This document shows, one piece after another, positions 33,700 through 43,733 of a DNA stretch of 64,000 nt. Numbering within the stretch: position 1 is the first letter of the stretch; each line of letters starts with the position of its first letter. Source of the stretch: Antilocapra americana (Eukaryota > Chordata > Mammalia > Artiodactyla > Antilocapridae); assembly GCA_007570785.1 (NCBI GenBank), contig ML660211.1, positions 6,004,491-6,068,490 on the forward strand. Reading direction: 5' to 3'. Below the pieces are notes generated by a model. The model was not told where the DNA came from. It was given only the letters and a program-made list of their open reading frames with translations, and made no database searches. Both the position numbers and the translations under genes were made by a program.

Positions 33700-34410
33700 C
33701 TCTTTTTTTTTAATTGAGATATAGTTTACAAATAACATTGGTTTTAGTTATATTGAGCTTCCCTGGTGGCTCAGAGGGTAGAGCTTCTGCCCGCAATGCG
33801 GGAGACCTGGGTTCAATCCCTAGGCTGGGAAAATCCCCTGGATAAGGAACAACCCTCTCCAGTACTCTTGCCTGGAAAATGCCATGGACAAAGGAGCCTG
33901 GTAGGCTATAGTCCATGGGATCGCAAAGTTTCGTACACAACTGAGCAACTTCACTTAGATATAAAACAAACTGATTTGATACATGTATGTATTGAAAAAT
34001 GATGAATTAACATCCATCACCTCACATAATTACATTTTTATACCACAATATGTTTAATGTTAGTCTTTTTCTATTTAGCTTATGTTATGAACTATGATCT
34101 ACATAAGACCTTTATAAGACTTTTTATATCTTAGCTAGTGTAACACCTCAAGTTACATCCATGTTGTCTTAAACAGAAGAATTTTTTTTCTTTTTTAGAG
34201 CTGAATAATATCCCATTGAATAGATATTCTACACTTTCTTTATCCATGCACCTATCAATGAACATGTGTTCTTTCCATATCTTGGCTATTATAAATAATG
34301 CTGCAATGAACATAGTGCAGATATGTTTTTGAATCAGTGATTTTTTAATTTCCTTAAGAAAAATACTCTGAAGTGAAATTACTGGAGCATATGATTGTTG
34401 AATTCTTAAA
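33700..34410 (-). mobile_element. old L1 3' part (L1M class) split by Bov-tA
   Basis: The classic reversed L1 3' end 'ttttttaattgagatatagttt' and 'gatttgatacatgtatgtat', then 'taacatccatcacctcac', 'gctgaataatatcccattgaa', 'atcttggctattataaataatg' and 'aagtgaaattactggagcata'. A Bov-tA is inserted at 33756-33953. Confidence 0.85.
33756..33953 (+). mobile_element. Bov-tA SINE inside an old L1
   Basis: Plus strand, starting 'gcttccctggtggctcagagg'. Approximate flanking repeats ttagttata (near 33745) and ttagatata (near 33955) differ at one base. It interrupts the 3' UTR of the L1 at 33700-34410. Confidence 0.93.
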
Positions 34411-36356
34411 ACTGGCAATGAGTCAAGAGAAGAATCTGAATAAATTCTCAACCTTGATATCAAAGCACGCGAGATATTCTCCCTACTTTTTGAAAGGCAA
34501 CAAGTTATATCTTACTCAACCAACCAATAAAGTCTTGTTTGAGTTTTAAATAGGTAACATATACTTTATTTGACATTAGAAAATTTTACTTTTATTAGTT
34601 TTTACCAATCCATTCACTCTGAGTTAAAATTCCTTGTTGTGGCTCCTTTAGGTCAAGAAGGTCTAAAAGTGATTAAAGAAAGTGCTGTAAATCCATTACT
34701 AGAATTTAATATGAATTAAAATAAATAAAACCTTAAATTCAGATAATAAAAACATAAAAATGGGAGCTATATCCCCAAGTACAATAATATAAAAATATTT
34801 CTTGATAAATGCATAGGTCTCACAGTTGATTTTTTAAAATAGCAAAAAGGACATATATGAAAGGTAAAAAAATAGTGGTATCAAACAATCAAAACTGGAT
34901 CTTTTTTCATAATTTGCTTGTAGGATTCAATAATAGGAAGATGTGAGTGTATAATACAGCATAGATTCCTACAATCAGTTAAAGCAAGTAGGGAAACTAC
35001 ATTTGCTATAGGATACTATACCTTACACTTTTCTTTCTGGGATTGCCATAATTCAATTTACTTGAAAATTACTTTTTTTTTCCTTAACTAATTTCTTTCT
35101 GATTTATGTAGACACATTATAAAATTACTAAACCTTATACAAAGTTTTAAAATTTTAAATTGAAATATCCTCTGAAGAAAACACACTGTTCATGTGAAGC
35201 AAAAATAGTTTACTTTATAATGTTAAAGGTGAATTCAAGCTCTAAGTTTCCATAAAGAATGATGTGATGCCTACTACAGCTTTTTTAATGATAATTTATT
35301 GTTACAGAGAAGAAGAAAAATGGATCAAGTCTGTACATTGTTTGAAAGGCATCAGGTTTCATTCTTTTATTGCAGTGTTCAGTTTTCTTCAGGTCATGGG
35401 AAAGAAAAATGAATAATAATTGATTTTCAAGGTTGCCAGCAGCCATTAATACTTCCAAGTTGGCATTCAGATGTTATTATATTTTACATTACAAAATCTT
35501 AAATAAACAATAAAGAAAATTAAATTTTGACAGAGAATCTTACTTCAGGGTAATAAACACAATATTTTGACTCTTTAGCATCTGTTGTTTTTGACAATGT
35601 ATTAATGAGATCTTAAAAGTCTTCTAATAACTTTTGCCAACTTAGTAAATAAAATAAATGCTGGTAAATAGTAGTAAGTCAATATCAATTGAAAGAAGAA
35701 AATAAAGAGAAAAATGAAAATGTATTTTATCAATGATGGAAATATTAAACTTACTGCAAAATATCTAATTTTAAATATTTAATTTTTGGAGACACAATCT
35801 AAAGAAATTAATGTAATAAAATATGTACCAGTGAATATTGAACTGCAAATATCAGGAGGCCTATATGGAGTTAGACACAGCTATGATTACCATAATGTGA
35901 AAAAAAGAAAACCAACAGTTTTTTTCACTTTTTTAGTTTTCAAGTGAAACAGAGAAAACAATATAAAAGTATACTTTGATTAAATATATTTTCAATCATT
36001 AAAAATATTATTTAGCCTGGTTCCTAATTTGAACTCTAAAACTATAATCTATGAAATTTAGGATATCCACTAAGTGATTAAAAGTTTAGTCTTTTCTAAT
36101 ATTGAATTAGTTATATAACCACCCCTTTCTTGTTTATACAAGTGGAATACTGTAATAATCCTCCTTTAAAAGGTGCAATGTATTTCCTTAGAAATGAATA
36201 ACAGCACCATGTTACTGGAAAGCCAGACGCTGTTTTCTTATATTCTGCTTATTAATGGTATTAAGTAATAGCATACTATTAATGGAGTGAAACAGATTTT
36301 AGGTGATTTTAAAAAGTTTTGAATCAACTGTATAGACAAATGGTGTTGTTTTTGTA
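34411..36356. other. repeat-free AT-rich DNA
   Basis: About 1.9 kb with no recognised gene or repeat. The part around 35200-35490 has mixed, non-simple composition ('gatgtgatgcctactacagc', 'ggttgccagcagccattaat') and might be a conserved non-coding element, but that is only an impression. Confidence 0.45.
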
Positions 36357-36572
36357 GCTGTTGTTTAGTCACTAAGTCCTGTATAACTCATTTGCAACTC
36401 CACAGACTATAGCCCGACAATTTCCTCTAACCATGGAGTTTTCCAGGCTAGAACACTGGAATGAGTTGTCATTTCCTTCTTCAGGGAATATTCTAGACCC
36501 AGGGATCAAACCCACTACTTCTGCATGGCAGGTGGATTTTTTTTTAATCACTGAGCCACCAGGGAAGTCATA
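36357..36572 (-). mobile_element. Bov-tA SINE, full length, diverged
   Basis: Minus strand: 'gttgtttagtcactaagtcctg' to the head 'tcactgagccaccagggaagtc'. A T-run at about 36537-36544 replaces part of the usual 'gattctttacc' region. Confidence 0.9.
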
Positions 36573-36732
36573 GATAAATATTATAAAACATATTTTATGT
36601 CTTTGTCAATGTTTAGTAAGATTAACTTTTTTATTCATTAAATGACAGAAAACACGTGGAATAACTGAGGTAATAATGAATTCCTGCACAAACCAGAGAC
36701 ATAGCACACTCATTTTTTTTCATTGATTGTGT

Positions 36733-36949
36733 TTTTTTCCTGGTGGCCCAGATGGTAAAGTATCTGCCTGCAATGTGGGAGACTAGGGTTCAATCCCTGA
36801 GTCAGGAAGATTCTCTAGAGAAGGGAGTGGCTAACCACTCCAGTATTCTTTCCTGGAGAATTCCATGGACAGAGAAGCCTGGTGGGCTACAGTCCATGGG
36901 GTCCCAAAGAATGAGATATGACTAATCAACTAGCTAACACTTTCACTTT
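36733..36949 (+). mobile_element. Bov-tA SINE, full length
   Basis: Starts 'ttcctggtggcccagatgg', contains 'gggttcaatccctgagtcagg', and ends 'tagctaacactttcacttta'. Together with 36357-36572 it makes a converging inverted SINE pair about 160 bp apart. Confidence 0.93.
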
Positions 36950-38159
36950 ATGCTTTTTAGGTACTTCTAGGTATGATTCCAATACTGCAGAAAAAGGAAG
37001 ATAGAACTGAAAAAAGATGTGTGAAGGCTACTGACAGTGATGAAGACTGGCCACCCATACATGCTGGTGTCCAAGCAAGTGAAATGATAGCATGGAAATT
37101 TTTTGCTTTTATCATCATTGGACTTCATTAAACTGAAGAGAAATCCTCTCAGCAGTCATTTTATTTATTTATATTTTTTAGGAGTCATTTTAAAATGTAG
37201 ACATTGCGGGTTTCTCCTGATTTAGATTTCAGAAATGATCACTCATATTGTCTACTTATATGCCTATAATACTTGCTTTAATCACTTATGATAAGACAGA
37301 AATAGTAAAATTAATTATGTTCTCTAGGTTCTTTTTGATCTCTCTCTCTCTCTCTCTTCCTCTCTTTTTCTATCTCTCTCTCATTACTTTCTGTGTAAAA
37401 ATATGTGACATCTTCAAAAATAAATATACTCTTTAGTTACTTACTTTTCTTATAAAAAGATACTTTAAGTGTTACTTGTAGTCATGGGGTAGTATCAGAA
37501 TCGTTACTGCCACTCTCACTGTAAATAGCTAGAAAGATGAGCAAAAATAAAGGCAACTACAGTTTCCAACCTTTGCAAAGAGTCAGTATAAATTTATGAT
37601 TGTTGAGAGAATGAAATTGTTGATTTGGACTTCCAGTGAGGGAGAGGACACAGAGCGAGAAAATGACAGAGAGGACCACAAAAAAAGAGCTATTTAGCAA
37701 AAGGGTTTTAGGAAAGCTCCACAAAGGGACCCACTTGAGTCTTTGTCTAGATACTAATCTATACATCTGTGGATGGAATTTCCAAAATGCCAGATGAAAA
37801 TTAATTACCAGGTTAAAAACAACTATAAAGGAGCTGTAAGTTGAAAGAATTACCATAGCTCAAGGGCTAGAAACTGTTGGATATGCCAACAGCCACAGTG
37901 CAGAGACCTTGATAAGTATAAGGGCCAGTCAATAGAACGCTGAGAACAGTCTCATCAGAGTAATGCGGCTGAATGAGTCACAAAGTAAAGACTACTCTGG
38001 TTTGTTCAAAATAATAAAAAATAAACCTCATGTTGTGAAAATTTATGGTTAAATAACTAAGATGCCTAACAGTAACAACTACAACTTTACTTAAAATAGT
38101 ACAACAAAATCAAGTATTTGGCAACATAACATTTATCACTTTTGACATCAAATGAATGT
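36950..38159. other. unassigned DNA with a (CT)n tract at 37339-37382
   Basis: No gene recognised. A CT microsatellite lies at 37339-37382. The purine-rich stretch 37620-38000 may be the decayed 5' part of the L1-like element that follows. Confidence 0.4.
37339..37382. repeat. (CT)n microsatellite
   Basis: An interrupted CT/TC array, likely polymorphic. Confidence 0.85.
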
Positions 38160-38700
38160 ATCAAAAAGGCAAGATAGCAGAAAAATATGACCCATAGCAA
38201 GAAGAAATATCAGATTATATGGAAAAAAATGAAAGTTTTAAAAGTTATCATTAATATGCTCCAAAATTTACATGAGAAACATGTATATAAAGAGGAGTCT
38301 ATAAATAGGCAAAACTTTTCCAAGAATAAAAAGACATGTGAAATGGATATTTCACTGAAGAATTAATAATTAGCCAAACTGGAGATCTAACAATGAAAAC
38401 TATGATATAAAATCATAGAAGAGAGAAATAAAGCTAAAATACACATATATACATGCTTACATACACAGGGACAAATATTAGGTGGATTTTGGAACAAGAG
38501 TAAATGATCTGATATATATGTAACTGGCATACCAGAATGAGGATAAAGACATTAAGAATAATTGAGAAAATAATACCCAAATTTTTCCAAATGAAATAAA
38601 AATGATAAGCTCATCATTCCAAAAATGAATAACAAAATAAAGGTTTATATATTAAGATCTTAAAAGAAGCAACATTGAAATTTAAAAATATTAAAAATTC
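38160..38700 (+). mobile_element. old L1/HAL1-like ORF1 remnant
   Basis: The sequence around 38460-38640 ('gtaactggcataccagaatgag', 'gagaaaataatacccaaatttttcc', 'ataagctcatcattccaaaaa') follows the L1/HAL1 ORF1 region that encodes the RNA-binding C-terminal part of ORF1p. It is heavily decayed with no open frame. The boundaries are uncertain. Confidence 0.5.
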
Positions 38701-38769
38701 ATATTTTCTCTATTCTATGAACTATGGACAGATACGTGAGACATTGTAGAAGAGACAGGGATTATGACC

Positions 38770-38978
38770 ATCCCTGGTTAAAGCGTCTGCCTCCAATGTG
38801 GGAGACCCGGGTTCAATCCCTGGATTCGATCCCTGGGTCGAGAAGATCCCCTGGAGAAGGAGTTGGCAACCCACGCCAGTATCCTTGCCTGGAGAATCCC
38901 ATGGTCGGAGGAGCCTGGGGGGCTACAGTCTACAGTGTCACAAAGAGACGGACACAGCTAAGCGACTTCACTTTCACT
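38770..38978 (+). mobile_element. Bov-tA SINE with duplicated B-box segment
   Basis: Plus strand. The segment 'ggttcaatccctgg' is directly followed by 'attcgatccctggg' (about 38809-38838), so the pol III B-box region is present twice in tandem. The 3' end 'agcgacttcactttcacttt' abuts a BovB. Confidence 0.92.
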
Positions 38979-38984
38979 TTCCAT

Positions 38985-40889
38985 GGAAAAGGAATGCAAA
39001 AAAGCAAAATGGTTATGTGAGGAGGTGTTACAAATAGCTGTGAAAAGAAGAGAAGGGAAAAGCAAAGATATTCCCATCTGAATGCAGATATCCAAAGAAC
39101 AGCAAGGAGAGATAAGAAAGCCTTCCTCAGCAAACAATGCAAAGAAATAGAGGAAAACAACAAAATGGGAAAGCCTAGAGATCTCTTCAAGAAAATTAGA
39201 GATAGCAAGAGAACATTTCACGCAAAGATGGGCTTGATAAAGGACAGAAATGGTACAGACCTAACAGAAGCAGAAGATATTAAGAACAGGCAACAAAAAT
39301 ACACAGAAGAACTGTACAAAAAAGATCTTCACAACCCAGATAATCACGATGGTGTGATCACTCACCTAGAGCCAGACATCTTGGAACATGAAGTCAAGTG
39401 GGCCTTAGAAAGCATCACTATAAACAAACCTAGTGGAGAGGATGGAATTCCACTTAAGCTATTGCAAATCCTAAAAGATGATGCTGTGAAAGTGCTGCAG
39501 TCAATATGCCAGCAAATTTGGAAAACTCAGCAATGGCCACAGGAGTGGAAAATGTCAGTTTTCATTCCAACCCCAAAGACAGGCAACGCCAAAAAATGCT
39601 CAAACTACCACACAATTGCACTCATCTCACACACTAGTTAAGTAATGCTCAAAATTCTTCAAGTTAGGCTTCAGCAATATGTGAACCATGAGCTTCCAGA
39701 TGTTCAAGCTAGTTTAGAAAAAGCAGAAGAACCAGAAATCAAATTGCCAACATCTGCTGGATCATCAAAAAAGCAAGAGAGTTCCAGAAAAACATCTACT
39801 TCTGCTTTATTGACTATGCCAAAGCCTTTAACTGTGTGGATCACAATAAACTGTGTAAAATTCTTAAAGAGATTGGAATACCAGACCATCTGACCTGTCT
39901 CTCGAGAAACCTGTATGCAGGTCAGGAAGCAACAGTTAGAACGGGACTTGGAACAACAGATTGGTTCCAAATAAGAAAAGGAGTGCGTCAAGGCTGTATA
40001 TTGTCACGTTGCTTATTTAACTTGTATGCAGAGTACATCATGAGAAATGCTGGGCTGGAAGAAGCACAAGCTGGAATCAAGACTGCTGGGAGAAATATCA
40101 ATAACCTCAGATATGCAGATGACACCACCCTTATGACAGAAAGTGAAGACGAACTAAAGAGCCTCTTGCTGAAAGTGAAAGAGGAGAGTGAAACTGTTGG
40201 CTTAAAGCTCAACATTCAGAAAACTAAGATCATGGCATCCAGTCCCATCACTTCATGAGAAATAGATGGGGAAACAGTGGAAATAGTGTCAGACTTTATT
40301 TTTGGGTGCTTCAAAATCACTGCAGATGGTGATTGCAGCCATGAAATTAAAAGACGCTTGCTCCTTAGAAGGAAAGCCATGACCAACCTAGATAGCATAT
40401 TGAAAAGCAGAGACATTACTATGCCAACAAAGGTCCGTCTAGTCAAGGTTATGGTTTTTCCAGTGGTCATGTATGGATGTGAGAGTTGGACAGTAAAGAA
40501 AACAGAATGCCAAATTGATGCTTTTGAACTGTGGTGTTGGAGAAGACTCTTGAGAGTCCCTTGGACTGCAAGGAGATCCAACCAGTCCATCCTAAATGAG
40601 ATCAGTCCTGGGTGTTCAATGGAAGGACTGATGTTGAAGCTGAAACTCCAATACTTTGGCCCTATGATATGAAGAGTTGATTCATTGGGAAAGACCCTAA
40701 TGCTGGGAAGGATTGAGGGCAGGAGGAGAAGGGGATGACAGAAGATGAGATGTCTGGATGGCATCACCATCTCAATGGCCATGGGTTTTGGTAGACTCCG
40801 GGAGTGGTGATGGACAGTGAGGCCTGGCATGCTGCTATTCATGGGGTAGCAAAGAGTTGGACACTACTGAGTGACTGACCTGAACTGAA
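38985..40889 (+). mobile_element. BovB LINE, 1.9 kb, plus strand
   Basis: A 5'-truncated BovB that begins just upstream of the RT domain and ends in 'gactgacctgaactgaactgg'. It starts immediately after the 3' end of a Bov-tA, so the pair looks like one composite block. No clear target-site duplication was found. Confidence 0.92.
39165..40672 (+). pseudogene. BovB ORF2 remnant (RT domain)
   Basis: Four frames in order. 39165-39641 carries 'IKDRNGTDLTEAEDIKNRQQ' and 'KPSGEDGIPLKLLQILKDDA', and stops after 'ALISHTS'. 39645-39893 continues past that stop and then shifts. RT motif A (about 39802-39837) reads FIDYAKAFNCVDH, so the second Asp is Asn. 39836-40258 carries an intact 'YADDTTLM' box at about 40112. 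40277-40672 carries 'LKSRDITMPTKVRLVKVM' and 'YGCESWTVKKTE'. At least two frameshifts and several stops make it inactive. Confidence 0.9.
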
Positions 40890-41142
40890 CTGGTTCAACT
40901 ATTGTTGATCTTTTTCTTCCAGTATTATACAACTCATATACCATTTTCTTAGACTGTTATTCTAAATAAATACTTTCATATCTACCAATGCTAATAATTC
41001 GGTCAATGATTCTCTGTTTTCCTATATGTGAGTTGGTTTCAGGTCTAAGCGTTTTAATAGCATCCCACCATTGTTTTATTATTTACTCCTTTCTATAATT
41101 GCTTAAATATTTGTCTATTTATGCTTCTGCATGTTGCTTTTT

Positions 41143-41343
41143 AGTGGCTAAGTCATGGCAATGTTTTTGCAACCCCATGGACTGTAGACCCTCAGATCCT
41201 CTGTCCATGGGATTTCCCAGACAAGAATACTGGAGTGGATTGCCATTTCCTTCTCCAGAAGATCGTCCCAACCCAGGGATCGAACCCATGTCTCTTGCAC
41301 TGAAAGGCAGATTCTTTACTACTGAATCACCAGGGAAGCCCCT
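41143..41343 (-). mobile_element. Bov-tA SINE, near full length
   Basis: Minus strand: 'gctaagtcatggcaatg' through 'ccaacccagggatcgaaccc' (B box in reverse) to 'gaatcaccagggaagcccc'. Confidence 0.93.
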
Positions 41344-41919
41344 TTACATATTAAGCAACTTCAGAGTATAGACAGCATGTTGCTCATTTTTTCTACATCC
41401 AGCTCCTGCTTTCATCAACACAAAGTTACAAGAAAGAAAATATGAAAGATAATATCATCAGTTATCTAAATACCCAAAGGGTACCATTGTCTTTTTTAGG
41501 ATTCTATTCTCTAATAGTAAATGCAGTTCCAAAATGTATTTAACTACAGGAGACAGTGATTTCTAGGTAATGGAAATAAATATTTTAAATCTAACCAAAA
41601 TCCTATATTGAAATTATAGCAGAAAATGGTTAAACTGGTATCAACAATAAAATCTCAGATATATCATTTTCTTATCATGACAAAGTGTACCCTTCTGAAC
41701 TGTATCCCTGCTATTTCCTGTCAGTTCAAAAGAGGTCTCTTGACAGTAGGAAAAAAAAAACTGTGAAAAAGTGAGAGAAATATGTACACAGTAGCTATTT
41801 ACATTGTCATGGATTATCTATCATTTTGAGAGTTTTGTGCCCTGAGCAGATATGCAGTTATAAAACATTACTGAATAGGACAGAAATGAGATAAAAGTGG
41901 CTTCGGCTCTTTAGTAGGG
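41344..41919. other. unique DNA, nothing recognised
   Basis: No gene or assignable repeat. Confidence 0.45.
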
Positions 41920-42107
41920 TACAACCCAGGGCAAGTGTCTTGACCATTCTGAGCTGCCCTTTAATAGTCTCAAGATTATGACTGAGATATGACCAAACTT
42001 GCATGGTTTCATGGTTTAATGAGGACTCAGTTAAGTAACAAAAGGAAATAATATTTGTGAAGTTTTACAGTAGAATTTGCTCAATAAATATTATTTGATT
42101 TTCAATA
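41920..42107 (+). mobile_element. MIR SINE
   Basis: The order 'cccagggcaagtgtcttgacc', 'ttctgagctgcc', 'tttaatgaggactcagttaag' and 'agaatttgctcaataaatattatttga' matches MIR, ending in its 'ctcaataaatgtt' 3' tail. It is among the oldest mobile elements in the window. Confidence 0.7.
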
Positions 42108-42154
42108 CTAAAAGTGATATAACTGTAAACATAGTGTCACAGATTTAAAAAACC

Positions 42155-42411
42155 AAACTTATGGGAGAAGAAGGGAGAGGAAAAAATTGGGAGATTGAAA
42201 TTGACATATACATACTACTGTCTATAAAATAGATAACTACTAAGAACCTACTGTATAGCACAGGGAACTCAGTGCTCTGTAATGTCCAATACAGGAAAGA
42301 TTCCAAAAAAGAATGGATATATGTATAACTGATTCACTTTGTTGAACAATAGAAATGAACATAGCATTGTAAATAAACTATACTCCAATAAAAATTAATT
42401 TTTTAAAAAAG
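42155..42411 (+). mobile_element. cetartiodactyl L1 3' end (older type)
   Basis: The strings 'ttgacatatacatactactg', 'ataactactaagaacctactg', 'tatagcacagggaactcagtg', 'ggatatatgtataactgattc' and 'aaactatactccaataaaaatt' are the 3' UTR of an older L1 subfamily common in artiodactyls. Confidence 0.88.
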
Positions 42412-42450
42412 AACAGTACAATTGTATATTTCCATTTGGCTCCACATCTA

Positions 42451-42508
42451 TTGTCCATGGGGTTGCAAAGAATTGGAAACGATTTAGCAACTGAACAGCA
42501 ACAACAGT
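42451..42508 (+). mobile_element. Bov-tA 3' stub
   Basis: A 58-bp remnant: 'tgtccatggggttgcaaagaattgg', 'agcaactgaacagcaacaac'. Confidence 0.75.
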
Positions 42509-42704
42509 AATCACCAGGCAAGTCTTTCAGGCATTCCAGCAAATCCAATCAGTGTATTTAAATTCCTAATTTCCTCACCTTCATTGCCATTCTCCAGCTG
42601 AAGCCTTGGGCAGACACAGGCCTGTATTTGGGAAGGGAAGGGAAGGGAAACCTTGAAGAGAAAAATTTCCCCACTCTGACTTAATACTTAATTATATTCC
42701 CACA

Positions 42705-42993
42705 GTCTTTTGGACACTGTGGGAGAAGGCGAGGGTGGGACAATCTGAGAGAATAGCATTGAAACATGTATATTATCATATGTGAAACAGATCACCAGTC
42801 CAGGTATGATGCATGAGACAGGGTGCTCAGGGCTGGTGCACTGGGATGACCCAGAGGGATGGGATGGGGAGGGAGGTGGGAGGGGGGTTCAGGATGTACG
42901 CCCACGGCTGATTCATGTTAATGTATAGCAAAAACCACTACAATATTGTAAAGTAATTAGCCTCCAATTAAAATAAATAAATTAAAAATAAAT
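42705..42993 (+). mobile_element. ruminant L1 3' UTR (diverged type)
   Basis: It matches 7851-8075 more than 7347-7636: 'gtatgatgcatgagacagggtg', 'gctggtgcactgggatgaccc', a G-rich tract near 42862-42888, 'tgtaaagtaattagcctcc' and an AAAT-rich tail. Confidence 0.88.
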
Positions 42994-43005
42994 ACTTAAC
43001 TACAC

Positions 43006-43268
43006 TGACATGCTCAGCCCTGCCTAGTTTATGTCACACTCCCATTCACCTCCCTCGCCCCCAGCTTGGGGTGCATAAAACTGCTGGAGCCTTTTGTTCA
43101 GGGCTTCCTCCAAAGCAGGGCAGAGCCCTTATCTACCTGGCTCCCCATGCCATTTCATGGGGTAAAATGCAGTGCAGGCCTGAGCCTTTCTCTTATTTCA
43201 TTGTAGTAAGTGACTGAAGTCTTAACTCTTTAATTTCTGCCCTACTGCCTTTACTGGCTACCCCAACA
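43006..43268 (+). mobile_element. candidate ERV LTR 3' part
   Basis: A GC-richer block holds a TATA-like cataaaa (about 43074-43080), a 'tcattgtagtaagtgactgaag' U5-like stretch, and ends '..ctaccccaaca'. 'actggtagctcccc' follows, which could be a decayed primer-binding site (LTRs end in CA, PBS begins TGG). The 5' limit and family are unknown, and no internal gene follows. Confidence 0.4.
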
Positions 43269-43386
43269 ACTGGTAGCTCCCCACCCTCCAAGCTCAGCCA
43301 AGCTCCTGACACCTATTAAAATAAAACAAAGCCAGGCGTAAATATTTTTCAATTCTTATATTTAAACAAAATTTCTTGAACAAAAG

Positions 43387-43592
43387 ACTTCCCAGTGGCA
43401 CAAATGGTAAAGGACATAAGAGATGCAGGTTCGATCCCTGGGAGGGGAAGATCCCCTGGAGAAGGGAATGGCAACAGACTCCAGTATTCTTGCCTGGAGA
43501 ATCTCACGGATAGAGGAGCCTGATAGGCTACAGTCCATAGGGGCACAAAGAGTTGGAGATGACTGAAGCCACAGAGCACAGCAGGCATGCAT
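43387..43592 (+). mobile_element. Bov-tA SINE, near full length
   Basis: Plus strand: 'gacttcccagtggcacaaatgg', an intact B box 'ggttcgatccctggg', and the 3' end 'agttggagatgactgaagcc'. Confidence 0.92.
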
Positions 43593-43639
43593 GCACACAC
43601 TTTAAACAAAATGTAAAAGGAAATGATTTGCATGCCCAG

Positions 43640-43733
43640 TGGCTCAGTTGTGTCCAACTTTGCGATCTCATGGACTGTAGATCTCATGGACTGCCAGGCT
43701 CCTCTGTTCATGGAATTATCCACGCAAGAATAC
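43640..43733 (-). mobile_element. Bov-tA SINE fragment cut at an L1 boundary
   Basis: Minus strand. A 16-bp segment around 'gatctcatggactg' is tandemly repeated at about 43664-43693. The SINE stops exactly where the inverted L1 starts and does not resume on the far side of that L1. Confidence 0.85.

Noticed and set aside
33756..33953. tRNA-Glu-like gene signals (A/B boxes) in Bov-tA heads
   Set aside because: These are SINE promoters, not tRNA genes; there is no cloverleaf-competent tRNA sequence with a CCA-side acceptor stem.
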